From assembly GCA_015490875.1 (NCBI GenBank), contig WFWZ01000267.1, positions 1 through 35,691 on the forward strand: a stretch of 35,691 nucleotides of DNA. The letters run 5' to 3'. The position numbers and the translations under genes are program-made. Below the pieces are notes generated by a model that saw only the letters and a program-made list of their open reading frames with translations, searched no databases and had not been told where the DNA came from. The DNA comes from Planctomycetaceae bacterium. Its GTDB lineage: Bacteria > Planctomycetota > Planctomycetia > Pirellulales > Pirellulaceae. Shown here in pieces: positions 29,323 through 35,691 of the stretch; the first letter of the stretch is position 1, and the number at the start of each line of letters is the position of its first letter.

Positions 29323-29964
29323 TTGAGCAGTTGCGAGGGTGGTCAGCCCCTCCAAGCCAGCGTCCTTGTGCTTAACCGCTCCTATCTGGCCGTCCACGTG
29401 GTCAACGTCCGGCGAGCACTCTGCTTGCTTTACCGGGACATCGCCGAGGTGATCCACATCGAGAACGGCCAGTTCGCCAACTACGACTTTCGGACGTGGT
29501 GCGAACTGAGCGTATTGCGGTGGGAGCTGGAACGGAGCGAGCAAGACGAGTTCATTCGGACAGTGGCATTCCCGTTGCAGGTGCCGCGCGTCGTCCGACT
29601 GATGCGCTACGATCGTATGCCGCAGACGACCGTGCGCTTCAACCGCCGCAATCTCTTCGCACGAGACGATCACCGGTGCCAGTATTGCGGCAAGCGTTTC
29701 GCCACCAGCCAGCTCAGTATCGACCACGTGGTGCCTCGCAGCCGAGGCGGCACGACGAGCTGGGACAACGTCGTTTGCTGCTGCCTGCGCTGTAATGCCA
29801 AAAAAGGAGGGCGGACCCCCGAGGAAGCGCGTATGCGACTTCTCAAACGCCCCGTACGGCCTCACAGCAATCCCCACTTTCTCGCCAAACTCCGGCAGCC
29901 ACGCTACCAAATGTGGCAAGCCTTCGTGGGACGCCTGACGGGCGAAAGGGAACAGTCGGCGTGA
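29323..29964 (+). CDS. HNH endonuclease
   Basis: A 213-residue protein. Residues 12-100 are the conserved N-terminal region of this HNH subfamily (VLVLNRSYLAVHVVNVRRALCLLYRD). Residues 105-165 are the HNH domain: zinc cysteines Cys119-x2-Cys122, IDHVVPRSRGG with Asp134-His135, WDN with Asn149, and the second pair Cys154-x2-Cys157. The nuclease should be metal-dependent; the target is unknown. The start is odd: the only upstream start in frame that keeps the conserved N-terminus is TTG 29323, with no clear ribosome-binding sequence. No methylase or mobile-element partner lies nearby, so a housekeeping or repair role is as likely as restriction. Confidence 0.85.
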   Translation: MSSCEGGQPLQASVLVLNRSYLAVHVVNVRRALCLLYRDIAEVIHIENGQFANYDFRTWCELSVLRWELERSEQDEFIRTVAFPLQVPRVVRLMRYDRMPQTTVRFNRRNLFARDDHRCQYCGKRFATSQLSIDHVVPRSRGGTTSWDNVVCCCLRCNAKKGGRTPEEARMRLLKRPVRPHSNPHFLAKLRQPRYQMWQAFVGRLTGEREQSA

Positions 29965-29993
29965 GCCCCGTTCCTGGGTGCGCGCAACGCTGT

Positions 29994-29999
29994 TAGAAT
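29994..29999 (+). promoter_or_regulatory. Possible -10 element upstream of leuB
   Basis: TAGAAT within TGTTAGAATC, 173 bp before the GTG start; the matching -35 (TTCCTG at 17-bp spacing) is weak. Confidence 0.3.
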
Positions 30000-30171
30000 C
30001 ACCGCACGTGGTCCCGGCAAGAGACGCCCACCGAGCATCGATGCGGCCGGGATCTAGCGTTTTCCTATAAGCGTGCAACAAGACCCGCCGGCGGGAGTCC
30101 CATCCTCGAGCGTGTTGCTTGTGGCCGGAGGTTTTGTTGTAGCGTCGTAGAGTCCCCCTCGAGGTGCGTCA

Positions 30172-31266
30172 GTGGTAGCGAATAAGGAACTACGCCTGGC
30201 CGTGATCCCAGGTGATGGAACGGGACCGGAAGTGACTGCCGAAGCCCTGAAAGTGCTTCGCGCGATCTCCGAACTCGAGTCGTTCACGTTCGAAATGGAA
30301 GAGCTTCCCTATGGAGGCGAATACTACTTGCGCACCGGGGAGGTTCTGCCCGAGGGAGCCATCGACCACCTGCGCAGTTTCGATGCCATCTTTCTCGGCG
30401 CCGTCGGACACCCCGACGTACCTCCAGGCACGCTGGAAAAAGGACTCCTCCTGGAAATCCGGTTCCAGCTCGATCAATACATCAACCTCCGTCCCGTCAA
30501 ACTCTATCCCGGCGTCGAAACGCCGCTCGCGGGGAAGCAGCCTGAAGACATCGACTTCGTCGTCGTGCGAGAGAACACCGAAGACCTTTATTGCGGTGTC
30601 GGTGGATTCCTCCGCAAGGGGACTCCAGACGAAGTTGCCATGCAGACGGCCGTCTACACACGGAAAGGGTGCGAGCGGTGCATCCGGTGGGCCTTCGAGT
30701 ACACGCGCCGGAGGAACAATCCCAAAGGGAAACGATTGACGCTCGTCGCCAAAACGAATGTCCTCACGTTCGGCCACGACCTTTGGGACCGGACGTTCCG
30801 CGAGATCGCCGAAGAGTACGCCGATGTGGAAGCCGACTACAATCACGTCGACGCCTGCTGCATGTGGATGGTCAAGAACCCCGAGTATTACGACGTGATC
30901 GTCACGACCAACATGTTCGGCGACATCATCACCGATCTGGGCGCTATGATCCAAGGCGGGATGGGCGTGGCCGCAGGCGGCAACATCAACCCGCAGCCGG
31001 GCGGGTGCAGCATGTTCGAGCCGATGGGCGGCAGCGCACCCAAGTATACCGGCCAGGGGGTCATCAATCCGATCGCCGCGATCAGCGCCATGTCGATGCT
31101 GCTCGAGCACACCGGTCACCAGGCCGCCGGACGGAGAATCTGGCAAGCCGTCCAAACCGTTACCGGTACCAAAATGAAAAGCCAGGCTGCCGGGAAGATG
31201 GGATACTCGACCAGTGAAGTCGGCGACCTCGTCGTCGAGGCGCTTCGTGAACAAGATCAGACGTGA
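30172..31266 (+). CDS. leuB: 3-Isopropylmalate dehydrogenase family protein
   Basis: A 364-residue member of the beta-decarboxylating dehydrogenase family (isopropylmalate, isocitrate and tartrate dehydrogenases). Motifs are VIPGDGTGPEVTAEAL, the substrate-binding LLLEIRFQLDQYINLRPVKLYPG, VVRENTEDLYCGVGG, KTNVLTFGHDLWDRTF, then DVIVTTNMFGDIITDLGAM and SMFEPMGGSAPKY. The layout is closest to actinobacterial-type LeuB, which oxidises 3-isopropylmalate with NAD in leucine synthesis. A related hydroxy-acid substrate cannot be excluded, because no other leu genes are adjacent. The start is GTG 30172 with a weak CGAGG upstream. Confidence 0.82.
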   Translation: MVANKELRLAVIPGDGTGPEVTAEALKVLRAISELESFTFEMEELPYGGEYYLRTGEVLPEGAIDHLRSFDAIFLGAVGHPDVPPGTLEKGLLLEIRFQLDQYINLRPVKLYPGVETPLAGKQPEDIDFVVVRENTEDLYCGVGGFLRKGTPDEVAMQTAVYTRKGCERCIRWAFEYTRRRNNPKGKRLTLVAKTNVLTFGHDLWDRTFREIAEEYADVEADYNHVDACCMWMVKNPEYYDVIVTTNMFGDIITDLGAMIQGGMGVAAGGNINPQPGGCSMFEPMGGSAPKYTGQGVINPIAAISAMSMLLEHTGHQAAGRRIWQAVQTVTGTKMKSQAAGKMGYSTSEVGDLVVEALREQDQT

Positions 31267-31440
31267 TCGCGATCGTCCGGACCGCTATCGCGAACAGCCT
31301 GTCGGCGAGAGATTGCTGAAAGGTCGCGTGGCTAAGAGTCTGTTATGAGACTTGCGGCCGCAAGTAAACACGCCCGAGAATGGGAGCCACGCCGGCGGCG
31401 TTTTGTTACAAGCTCGAGAAGCAATTGAGGGAGTCGAACG

Positions 31441-32220
31441 ATGAGCGGCATTTGGGACCGGTTTCGCCTCGATGGGCGCAAAGCACTCGTGACGGGCGGC
31501 AGTCGAGGTATCGGAAAGGCAGTGGCGCGAGGATTGGCCGAAGCGGGAGCCGACATCTTGTTGGCAGCTCGCCACGAGGAATCGCTCAAGCAATCGGCCG
31601 AAGAAATCGCGAGCGGCCTCGATGTTTCCGTCGACTACGCAGTCGTCGACATGGCCGACCGGGAAGCCGTCGACCGATTGGCCGCGGATGCTCTCGAACG
31701 TTGGGGGCACGTCGACATCCTCTTCAACAATGCCGGCACCAACGAACCCCAGACGCTCTTGGAAACCGACGATGCCACCTGGGATCGGATTCTCGAAGTC
31801 AACTTCACCAGTTGCATGCGTCTGGCTCGTGCTTTGGCACCGGCGATGATCCGTCGAAAATGGGGACGCATCATTCACACCTCGTCCGTCATGGCGTTCG
31901 CTTCGAACCCCGGCCGAGGCCTTTATTCGGCGACCAAGTCGGCACTCGTGGCCATGTCGCGAGCTCACGCCCTGGAACTCGGGCCTCACGGCGTCACCGT
32001 CAACTGCCTGGCGCCTGGCCCCGTCTTGACGGATCTCCCCTTGAGCCTCCTGGACGACGAGCAACAAGAAGTCTTCGCTCGGCGCACCGCCCTGCTCCGC
32101 TGGGGCACGGTCGAAGAGATGGTAGGCCCGGTCCTGTTGCTGGCAAGCGAAGCCGGTGCCTTCATCACCGGATCGGTCATCCACGCCGACGGTGGCATGC
32201 TCTGCCGGACGTTTGATTGA
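31441..32220 (+). CDS. SDR-family NAD(P)-dependent oxidoreductase
   Basis: A 259-residue classical short-chain dehydrogenase. Cofactor motif TGGSRGIG at 18-25, NNAG at 96-99, catalytic Ser149 (TSSV), Tyr162 and Lys166 in YSATK, and the C-terminal ITGSVIHADGGM typical of gluconate 5-dehydrogenase-like and 3-oxoacyl-ACP-reductase-like members. It probably reduces or oxidises a sugar acid or ketone; the substrate is unknown. GAGGGAG upstream of the ATG is a good ribosome-binding site. The 174-bp gap after leuB shows no clear promoter. Confidence 0.9.
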   Translation: MSGIWDRFRLDGRKALVTGGSRGIGKAVARGLAEAGADILLAARHEESLKQSAEEIASGLDVSVDYAVVDMADREAVDRLAADALERWGHVDILFNNAGTNEPQTLLETDDATWDRILEVNFTSCMRLARALAPAMIRRKWGRIIHTSSVMAFASNPGRGLYSATKSALVAMSRAHALELGPHGVTVNCLAPGPVLTDLPLSLLDDEQQEVFARRTALLRWGTVEEMVGPVLLLASEAGAFITGSVIHADGGMLCRTFD

Positions 32221-32260
32221 CTTCTCCCCGCATCGGTCCGAGAGCAACAAAGGACTATCC

Positions 32261-33169
32261 TCAAGGATTGCCCGCGCGCGTCGCCATCTGCTCAACCGTT
32301 GCAGCAGCACCATAGCTCAAGAAATCGACGTGCCCGTCTGCGAATAGAAAGAAGGCGCCGTCGGGGTGAAAGCTCCAGAAGTGAAGGAAATGACATTGGT
32401 CGCTCAACGAGCCGGCGCGATAGGACAGCCGATCGGCGGCACAGCGAAGGCTGAGTTGATCGTCGCGAGCATTCAGCTCTCGGATTCCCAGCACTTGATC
32501 GCCCGACCCGGTCACACGTTGCCCGGCGCCGGCGTAAAGCCACCCCCACCAAAAGTCGACGCTGGGAGGGCGTTCGCCGACGATGAGAGTATTGCTCGTG
32601 CCGTCACGGATGTCGCGGACGGAAACGTGGGACTGGCTGAACAACACACCATCGTTCGTTTCGAGGTCCGTGCCGATCACGCCCAAGTAATTCGAAAGAG
32701 CGACGATATATCGATTTCGCGCCAGATGAGTGGTTTCGGCTCGCCCGTCCGATGGACAGGAAAACGTCGAGAGGACCGTCCGAAAACCACGGTGCCCCAC
32801 GAACGGTGACGGATTTGTGGCATAGTCTTGTCGTGCTCGGTCCCATAGCGCTCGCTGTTCCAGATACGGATACAAGTGGACCTGCCAGGAAAGAAAGGGC
32901 ATTTTCGTTCCAGGAGCTGCTCCGGTATTGCCGGGAGGAAAACTCGAATAGGTTTCGTGGTGCATTTGAGTCGCGAGACCGATTTGACGAAGATTGTTTC
33001 GGCAAGTGGTTCGTCGCGCCGCCTCGCGAGCATACTGAGTTGCCGGCAACAATAGTCCCAGAAGGATGCTGATGACAGCCACGGCAACGAGCAACTCGAG
33101 GACTGTCAAACCGGATTTTCTGTACCTGACCACGGTCCTGGCTCCCTTTGCTCGAAACCAACAGGTCAC
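32261..33169 (-). CDS. DUF1559 domain prepilin-like protein (H-X9-DG)
   Basis: A 302-residue planctomycete-type pseudopilin-like protein. A basic N-terminus is followed by a prepilin-type cleavage site, Gly20/Leu21 with Glu25, and a hydrophobic helix (TVLELLVAVAVISILLGLLL). The conserved DUF1559 core follows (AREAARRTTCRNNLRQIGLA, then FPPGNTG, DGTSNTLIVGE). The end carries the H-X9-DG motif, His-PDGAFFLFA-Asp-Gly, followed by HVDFLS. The family is expanded in Planctomycetota and is thought to be secreted through a type II/IV-like system; functions are unknown. It diverges from the MauE-like operon across 328 bp. Confidence 0.93.
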   Translation of the reverse strand: MTCWFRAKGARTVVRYRKSGLTVLELLVAVAVISILLGLLLPATQYAREAARRTTCRNNLRQIGLATQMHHETYSSFPPGNTGAAPGTKMPFLSWQVHLYPYLEQRALWDRARQDYATNPSPFVGHRGFRTVLSTFSCPSDGRAETTHLARNRYIVALSNYLGVIGTDLETNDGVLFSQSHVSVRDIRDGTSNTLIVGERPPSVDFWWGWLYAGAGQRVTGSGDQVLGIRELNARDDQLSLRCAADRLSYRAGSLSDQCHFLHFWSFHPDGAFFLFADGHVDFLSYGAAATVEQMATRAGNP

Positions 33170-33346
33170 ACCTGCGTGATCGCCAGTCGAAAAGGTTAAC
33201 TCACGGGGCGCCTAAATCTGCCAGTCCGTCCCTACTGATTCCCGGTTAGACAACCGTAACCGCCAACAGCAAGGCCCCTTGATTCCGCGTGTGGACTTAC
33301 AATCTATCATATTGCGACCACGTACGGCAATCATTTTTTTCGGCGC

Positions 33347-33376
33347 TTGACAAGATGCGGGGGGGGGGGGTAAAAT
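33347..33376 (+). promoter_or_regulatory. Near-consensus promoter with a 12-G run in the spacer (phase-variable candidate)
   Basis: TTGACA (33347-33352) is a perfect -35 and TAAAAT (33371-33376) a 5/6 match -10. The 18-bp spacer ends in twelve consecutive G (33359-33370). Slippage in that tract would change the spacing around the 17-bp optimum and so change promoter strength. Transcription would start near 33383, about 115 nt before the MauE-like gene. Confidence 0.75.
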
Positions 33377-33447
33377 CTCACCAGTTTGTCATCTTGTGCC
33401 CCAAGTTCTTTTCGGAAAAAGCAGCACCGGCGAGTTTGCTGAAAGCA

Positions 33448-33464
33448 GCGCCGTCAATCGGCGC
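33448..33464 (+). promoter_or_regulatory. Leader hairpin before the MauE-like gene
   Basis: GCGCCG and CGGCGC pair perfectly around a 5-nt loop, about 34 nt upstream of the ATG. A wider CCGGCG (33427-33432) and CGCCGG (33464-33469) pair overlaps it by one base and offers an alternative fold. Confidence 0.4.
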
Positions 33465-33497
33465 GCCGGCAAATCATAGGGAGTTCCGGGTGATGCG

Positions 33498-34349
33498 ATG
33501 AAGGGCAAGCCACTACTCTCTGGGCGCTCCACGATTCTTGCAGCGTTCGGCGTGCTTATCGTCGCTGCTGCTTTGGCGAAAGCGACTGCTCCGATCCCTC
33601 TTTGGCTATCGTGCTGGTTCTCCTCTTCGGCAGAATTGTGGGGAGCCATCTTGCTGGCCGAATTCGCCGTCGGGTTGAGCTTGATATGTCATTCCCATCA
33701 AGTGAGCGTCTGGGGGGTGGCGACGGCGTTTGCGTTGGCCATGACGGGAATCGCCGCCACGCTATCATGGCAGGGATTTACGAGCTGCGAGTGCTATGGC
33801 CCCATCGATGTCAAGCCCGTTGTAACGGCTGGCTTTGATGGGGGGATGCTTGCGCTACTCCTTTGGCAACGTCCTCGCGTGTGGGATGATCTCCGGAGAG
33901 GCCTAATCTGGGGCATTGGTTTTCTGTCATGCTCACTCGTAGCGCTCGGGGTATTACTTGTGGCCGCGCGAGTCGTGGAGCGCCGTTCCGACACGGTCGT
34001 TCTTACCCGCGTCATTCGGATGGGGCGTGTTCCAGCCGGTCAGCGGATCCCCTTCACAATCACGATCGAAAACAAGACAGATAAACCATTTCGCGTTCTA
34101 GGAAAGAGAGTACCATACGCGTTCTTTCCAAACTTGCCATTACTAGTGCCGCCCCATTCGACGAGAGAGTTGCACGGGTTCTTTGTCAGCGCTAGAGTCC
34201 GTGCTCGATACTGCGTGCCAGGGAGTCTATTGGTGGCACATGGGAACCGCTTGTCGAACCGCACATTGCGTATTACTGGAAAGATTGTCGGCATGTCTGA
34301 GGGCGATTCGTCGGTGAGTCGCCGGCCTATTGTTACGAAGGGAGAGTAG
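33498..34349 (+). CDS. MauE/DoxX-like redox membrane protein with extracytoplasmic C-terminal domain
   Basis: A 283-residue membrane protein. Hydrophobic segments at about 11-29, 46-64, 71-90, 112-123 and 136-157 resemble the four-helix MauE/DoxX fold. The loop GFTSCECYGPIDVKP carries Cys97-x-Cys99, matching the cysteine motif of MauE-like proteins, which pass electrons or make disulfides for exported partners. Residues 165-283 form a soluble extracytoplasmic domain (PFTITIENKTDKPFRVLGK) that looks like a beta-sandwich of the DUF1573 or related type; this is a weaker match. It is the first gene after the poly-G promoter, and the Cys-rich peptide starts 2 bp after its stop. The inferred job is oxidation or reduction of that peptide's cysteines. 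Confidence 0.7.
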   Translation: MKGKPLLSGRSTILAAFGVLIVAAALAKATAPIPLWLSCWFSSSAELWGAILLAEFAVGLSLICHSHQVSVWGVATAFALAMTGIAATLSWQGFTSCECYGPIDVKPVVTAGFDGGMLALLLWQRPRVWDDLRRGLIWGIGFLSCSLVALGVLLVAARVVERRSDTVVLTRVIRMGRVPAGQRIPFTITIENKTDKPFRVLGKRVPYAFFPNLPLLVPPHSTRELHGFFVSARVRARYCVPGSLLVAHGNRLSNRTLRITGKIVGMSEGDSSVSRRPIVTKGE

Positions 34350-34351
34350 AT

Positions 34352-34642
34352 ATGCGAGGTTCCTTGTACTTCTGTGGACGGGCGACTGTTATGCTGGGAC
34401 TCTGTCTTGTCGCCGTTTCGTTGGCTCTAACCGTAGCGACCGGTGGAGCCGCGTTTGCCGATGACCCCGATCCCCCACTGCTGAAGTGCGATGGCACTTG
34501 CGACAAAAATAGATCGTGCGAGCAGGCGAGGAAACCCAACTGCAGCAACGGAGATTGCCAGAAGCACTATACATGCTCTCCGAATTGCGCGTGTCAGCCT
34601 GTAAACCCAAAGTATTCAAACTACTGCGAGTGTAAGTTATAA
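34352..34642 (+). CDS. Secreted ten-cysteine small protein
   Basis: A 96-residue protein with a clear signal peptide (hydrophobic VMLGLCLVAVSLALTVA, cut near AFA-DD at 36). The mature part of about 60 residues has ten Cys at 46, 50, 56, 64, 69, 75, 79, 81, 92 and 94, with CDGTC, CSPNCAC and CEC clusters. An even number suggests up to five disulfides, or metal binding. I recognise no family. The start is well supported by GAAGGGAGAG and by 2-bp spacing from the previous stop, so the two genes are one operon. It may be a toxin-like, structural or signalling peptide; none of these is shown by sequence. Confidence 0.75.
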   Translation: MRGSLYFCGRATVMLGLCLVAVSLALTVATGGAAFADDPDPPLLKCDGTCDKNRSCEQARKPNCSNGDCQKHYTCSPNCACQPVNPKYSNYCECKL

Positions 34643-34701
34643 CCAGCGCACGAGGCTTCTGGCGCGCCGTGGCGCGCGATACAGATGCCACAGGAGGAGT
34701 T

Positions 34702-35031
34702 ATGCCACACTTGCAGCGAGCGACGGCGCGCCAACATCCGATCGCTACCCTGGTAGAGTGGCCACTGGTGCTCAGTCTAATATGGCAAGAATCGCTAAGA
34801 CAATCGCGGACAATGTTTAGCGAGAAACTGATGTCGGAGAGAAGTTATGGTGGCTATGGGTCAGAGGCGTGCACTGCCTCTTGTCGCACTGGCGGCGTCG
34901 GTCGCGTTCGTATGTCCTTCTCGCGGGGATTGGCTGGAAGACGCCCGCCGAGGCTGGAAGAAGATATCGAATCGGCCTTCGCCATGCGAGTGGATCATAA
35001 CGGTCTCGGACCGCTATGGAGGCAGGACTAG
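34702..35031 (+). CDS. Doubtful overlapping small reading frame with strong ribosome-binding site
   Basis: A 109-codon frame beginning at ATG 34702 just after an excellent AGGAGGAG (34692-34699). Its product (MPHLQRATARQHPIATLVEW onward) resembles nothing known, and from 34847 it overlaps the next gene in another frame. The strong site suggests that translation really begins here. It could be a short leader peptide coupled to the next gene, the remnant of a frameshifted gene, or chance. Confidence 0.3.
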   Translation: MPHLQRATARQHPIATLVEWPLVLSLIWQESLRQSRTMFSEKLMSERSYGGYGSEACTASCRTGGVGRVRMSFSRGLAGRRPPRLEEDIESAFAMRVDHNGLGPLWRQD

Positions 35032-35691
35032 TACGGGCCGAGCGATGTTCAAGCAATATCGTCGGAACTCGCTTGCCATGGATCTTGCTCCGGAAACAGA
35101 TGATGAAGGAGCGGCGCCGGCCCAGGACTCGCAAGACGAGATCCAGGTATTCGGGAGAAACGACCGCTATTTGTTTCGACTGAGCCGCTCGGCGGCGAAC
35201 GGAGACTGGAGCGTCATCGGCCTGATGCCATACAGCGACGCGATCAAGTCTCTTGAAGCACGACCCCCGGTTTGGATTCTCGAAACGTTGAGCCACTTGG
35301 ATCGCTTCTCTCGATTGCCGGTGTCGATTGAAGGAACGCTGCTCGCCGAGCTTTTCGCATCCCCGGCCGTGACGGTCGAATCGGCGGAGCCTGTCACGTC
35401 CGGCAAGGGCCAACTTTACCGAGTCGTTTTCCGTTCAAATGTTGATCCAAGTCATGTATTCCCGACGAGCTACAGCCTGTTCGGTTATTCGAAAGGCACG
35501 ATCTACCTGGACACGTCCCACAACTGGAGGTTGACCAAGGCGGTGCTCGAGACCTCAAGAGGAGATAAACGAACCATTGTCTGGGAATACGATCCGACCA
35601 AGGGATTCTGCTCGAAAATCACGACAACCGGCGGTGAAGGCGAAGGGGCCTACGTGATGACGAAGGCGTTCTCAGATGTCAAGTACAACTG
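34847..35691 (+). CDS. Secreted protein of unknown function, 3' end beyond window
   Basis: The frame is open from ATG 34847 to the end of the window (281 complete codons, no stop). GGAGAGAAG lies just upstream of the start. The N-terminus is a signal peptide (RRALPLVALAASVAFV), followed by WLEDARRGWKKISNRPSPCEW. The mature protein has long polar beta-rich stretches (VFGRNDRYLFRLSRS, LYRVVFRSN, GTIYLDTSHNWRLTKAVLE, VWEYDPTKGF) reminiscent of a LolA-like or lipoprotein-sorting fold; this is only a resemblance. It follows the Cys-rich gene by 204 bp on the same strand and is probably part of the same unit. Confidence 0.65.
   Translation, partial: MVAMGQRRALPLVALAASVAFVCPSRGDWLEDARRGWKKISNRPSPCEWIITVSDRYGGRTSTGRAMFKQYRRNSLAMDLAPETDDEGAAPAQDSQDEIQVFGRNDRYLFRLSRSAANGDWSVIGLMPYSDAIKSLEARPPVWILETLSHLDRFSRLPVSIEGTLLAELFASPAVTVESAEPVTSGKGQLYRVVFRSNVDPSHVFPTSYSLFGYSKGTIYLDTSHNWRLTKAVLETSRGDKRTIVWEYDPTKGFCSKITTTGGEGEGAYVMTKAFSDVKYN

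Larger units (their letters stand above)
33170..33497. other. 328-bp divergent intergenic region
   Basis: It holds the poly-G promoter (33347-33376) and a leader hairpin (33448-33464) in front of the MauE-like gene. I find no convincing promoter for the DUF1559 gene on the other strand. The T-rich tract at 33333-33340 lies just upstream of the poly-G promoter. Confidence 0.6.

Noticed and set aside
31267..31293. TCGCGAT/ATCGCGA hairpin after leuB as a terminator
   Set aside because: The stem is short, the loop is itself palindromic and there is no T run; too weak to call.
33289..33501. 70-codon frame across the poly-G promoter
   Set aside because: It spans the -35, the G tract and the -10, and no start signal precedes it; the promoter reading is stronger.

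Overview
The window looks like a piece of a planctomycete chromosome (Planctomycetota, most likely Pirellulales). The evidence is a DUF1559 prepilin-like protein ending in the H-X9-DG motif, a BBP7-type outer-membrane barrel, a PQQ-like beta-propeller protein, a UVR-tail protein, a long CsrA, and high-GC, densely packed genes on both strands. The tungsto-enzyme of the aldehyde ferredoxin oxidoreductase family would suit an anaerobic or thermophilic relative, but that is inference. I see no rRNA, tRNA, CRISPR array, insertion sequence or prophage.

Layout. 1-2855: a 5'-truncated MoeA-type protein with a periplasmic-binding-protein-like tail, overlapping by ATGA with an aldehyde ferredoxin oxidoreductase. 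The first 105 bases are a perfect inverted copy of 166-270, probably a fold-back at a contig end. 2938-6321: a three-module lipid enzyme (fatty acyl-AMP ligase, acyl carrier protein, PLP-dependent oxoamine synthase). 6333-7265: a TraB/GumN-like exported protein. 7266-7940: a long intergenic region holding a probable small RNA or 5' leader with two hairpins that share an identical loop, the second being a terminator. 7941-11619: BBP7 barrel, sugar-phosphate isomerase/epimerase family protein and PQQ-like propeller protein. 11648-14451: UVR-motif protein diverging from a VLCAD-like acyl-CoA dehydrogenase. 14740-17068: csrA behind a sigma54-like promoter, its 3' end overlapping antisense with a large lipase-like lipoprotein. 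17360-17887: a monoheme Tll0287-like (DUF3365) protein.

On the minus strand, 24069-17909, lie a six-helix membrane protein, gltX, glnS, a PfkB kinase and thpR; the last four are tightly packed and probably co-transcribed. A fumarylacetoacetate-hydrolase-family enzyme (24198-25064) diverges from a degenerate-HD-GYP/PAS/GGDEF cyclic-di-GMP protein (25325-27514). Then follow a Mn-type superoxide dismutase, a small zinc-ribbon protein, an HNH endonuclease, leuB, an SDR oxidoreductase and the DUF1559 protein.

The last 2.5 kb (33300 to the end) is the most unusual part. A near-consensus promoter has a run of 12 G in its 18-bp spacer, the classic layout of a phase-variable promoter. It faces an operon of a MauE/DoxX-like redox membrane protein, a 96-residue secreted peptide with ten cysteines after its signal sequence, and a secreted protein that runs off the end of the window. 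My reading is a switchable secreted, disulfide-rich peptide system with its own thiol-redox partner. The sequence features are visible; the biological role is inferred.
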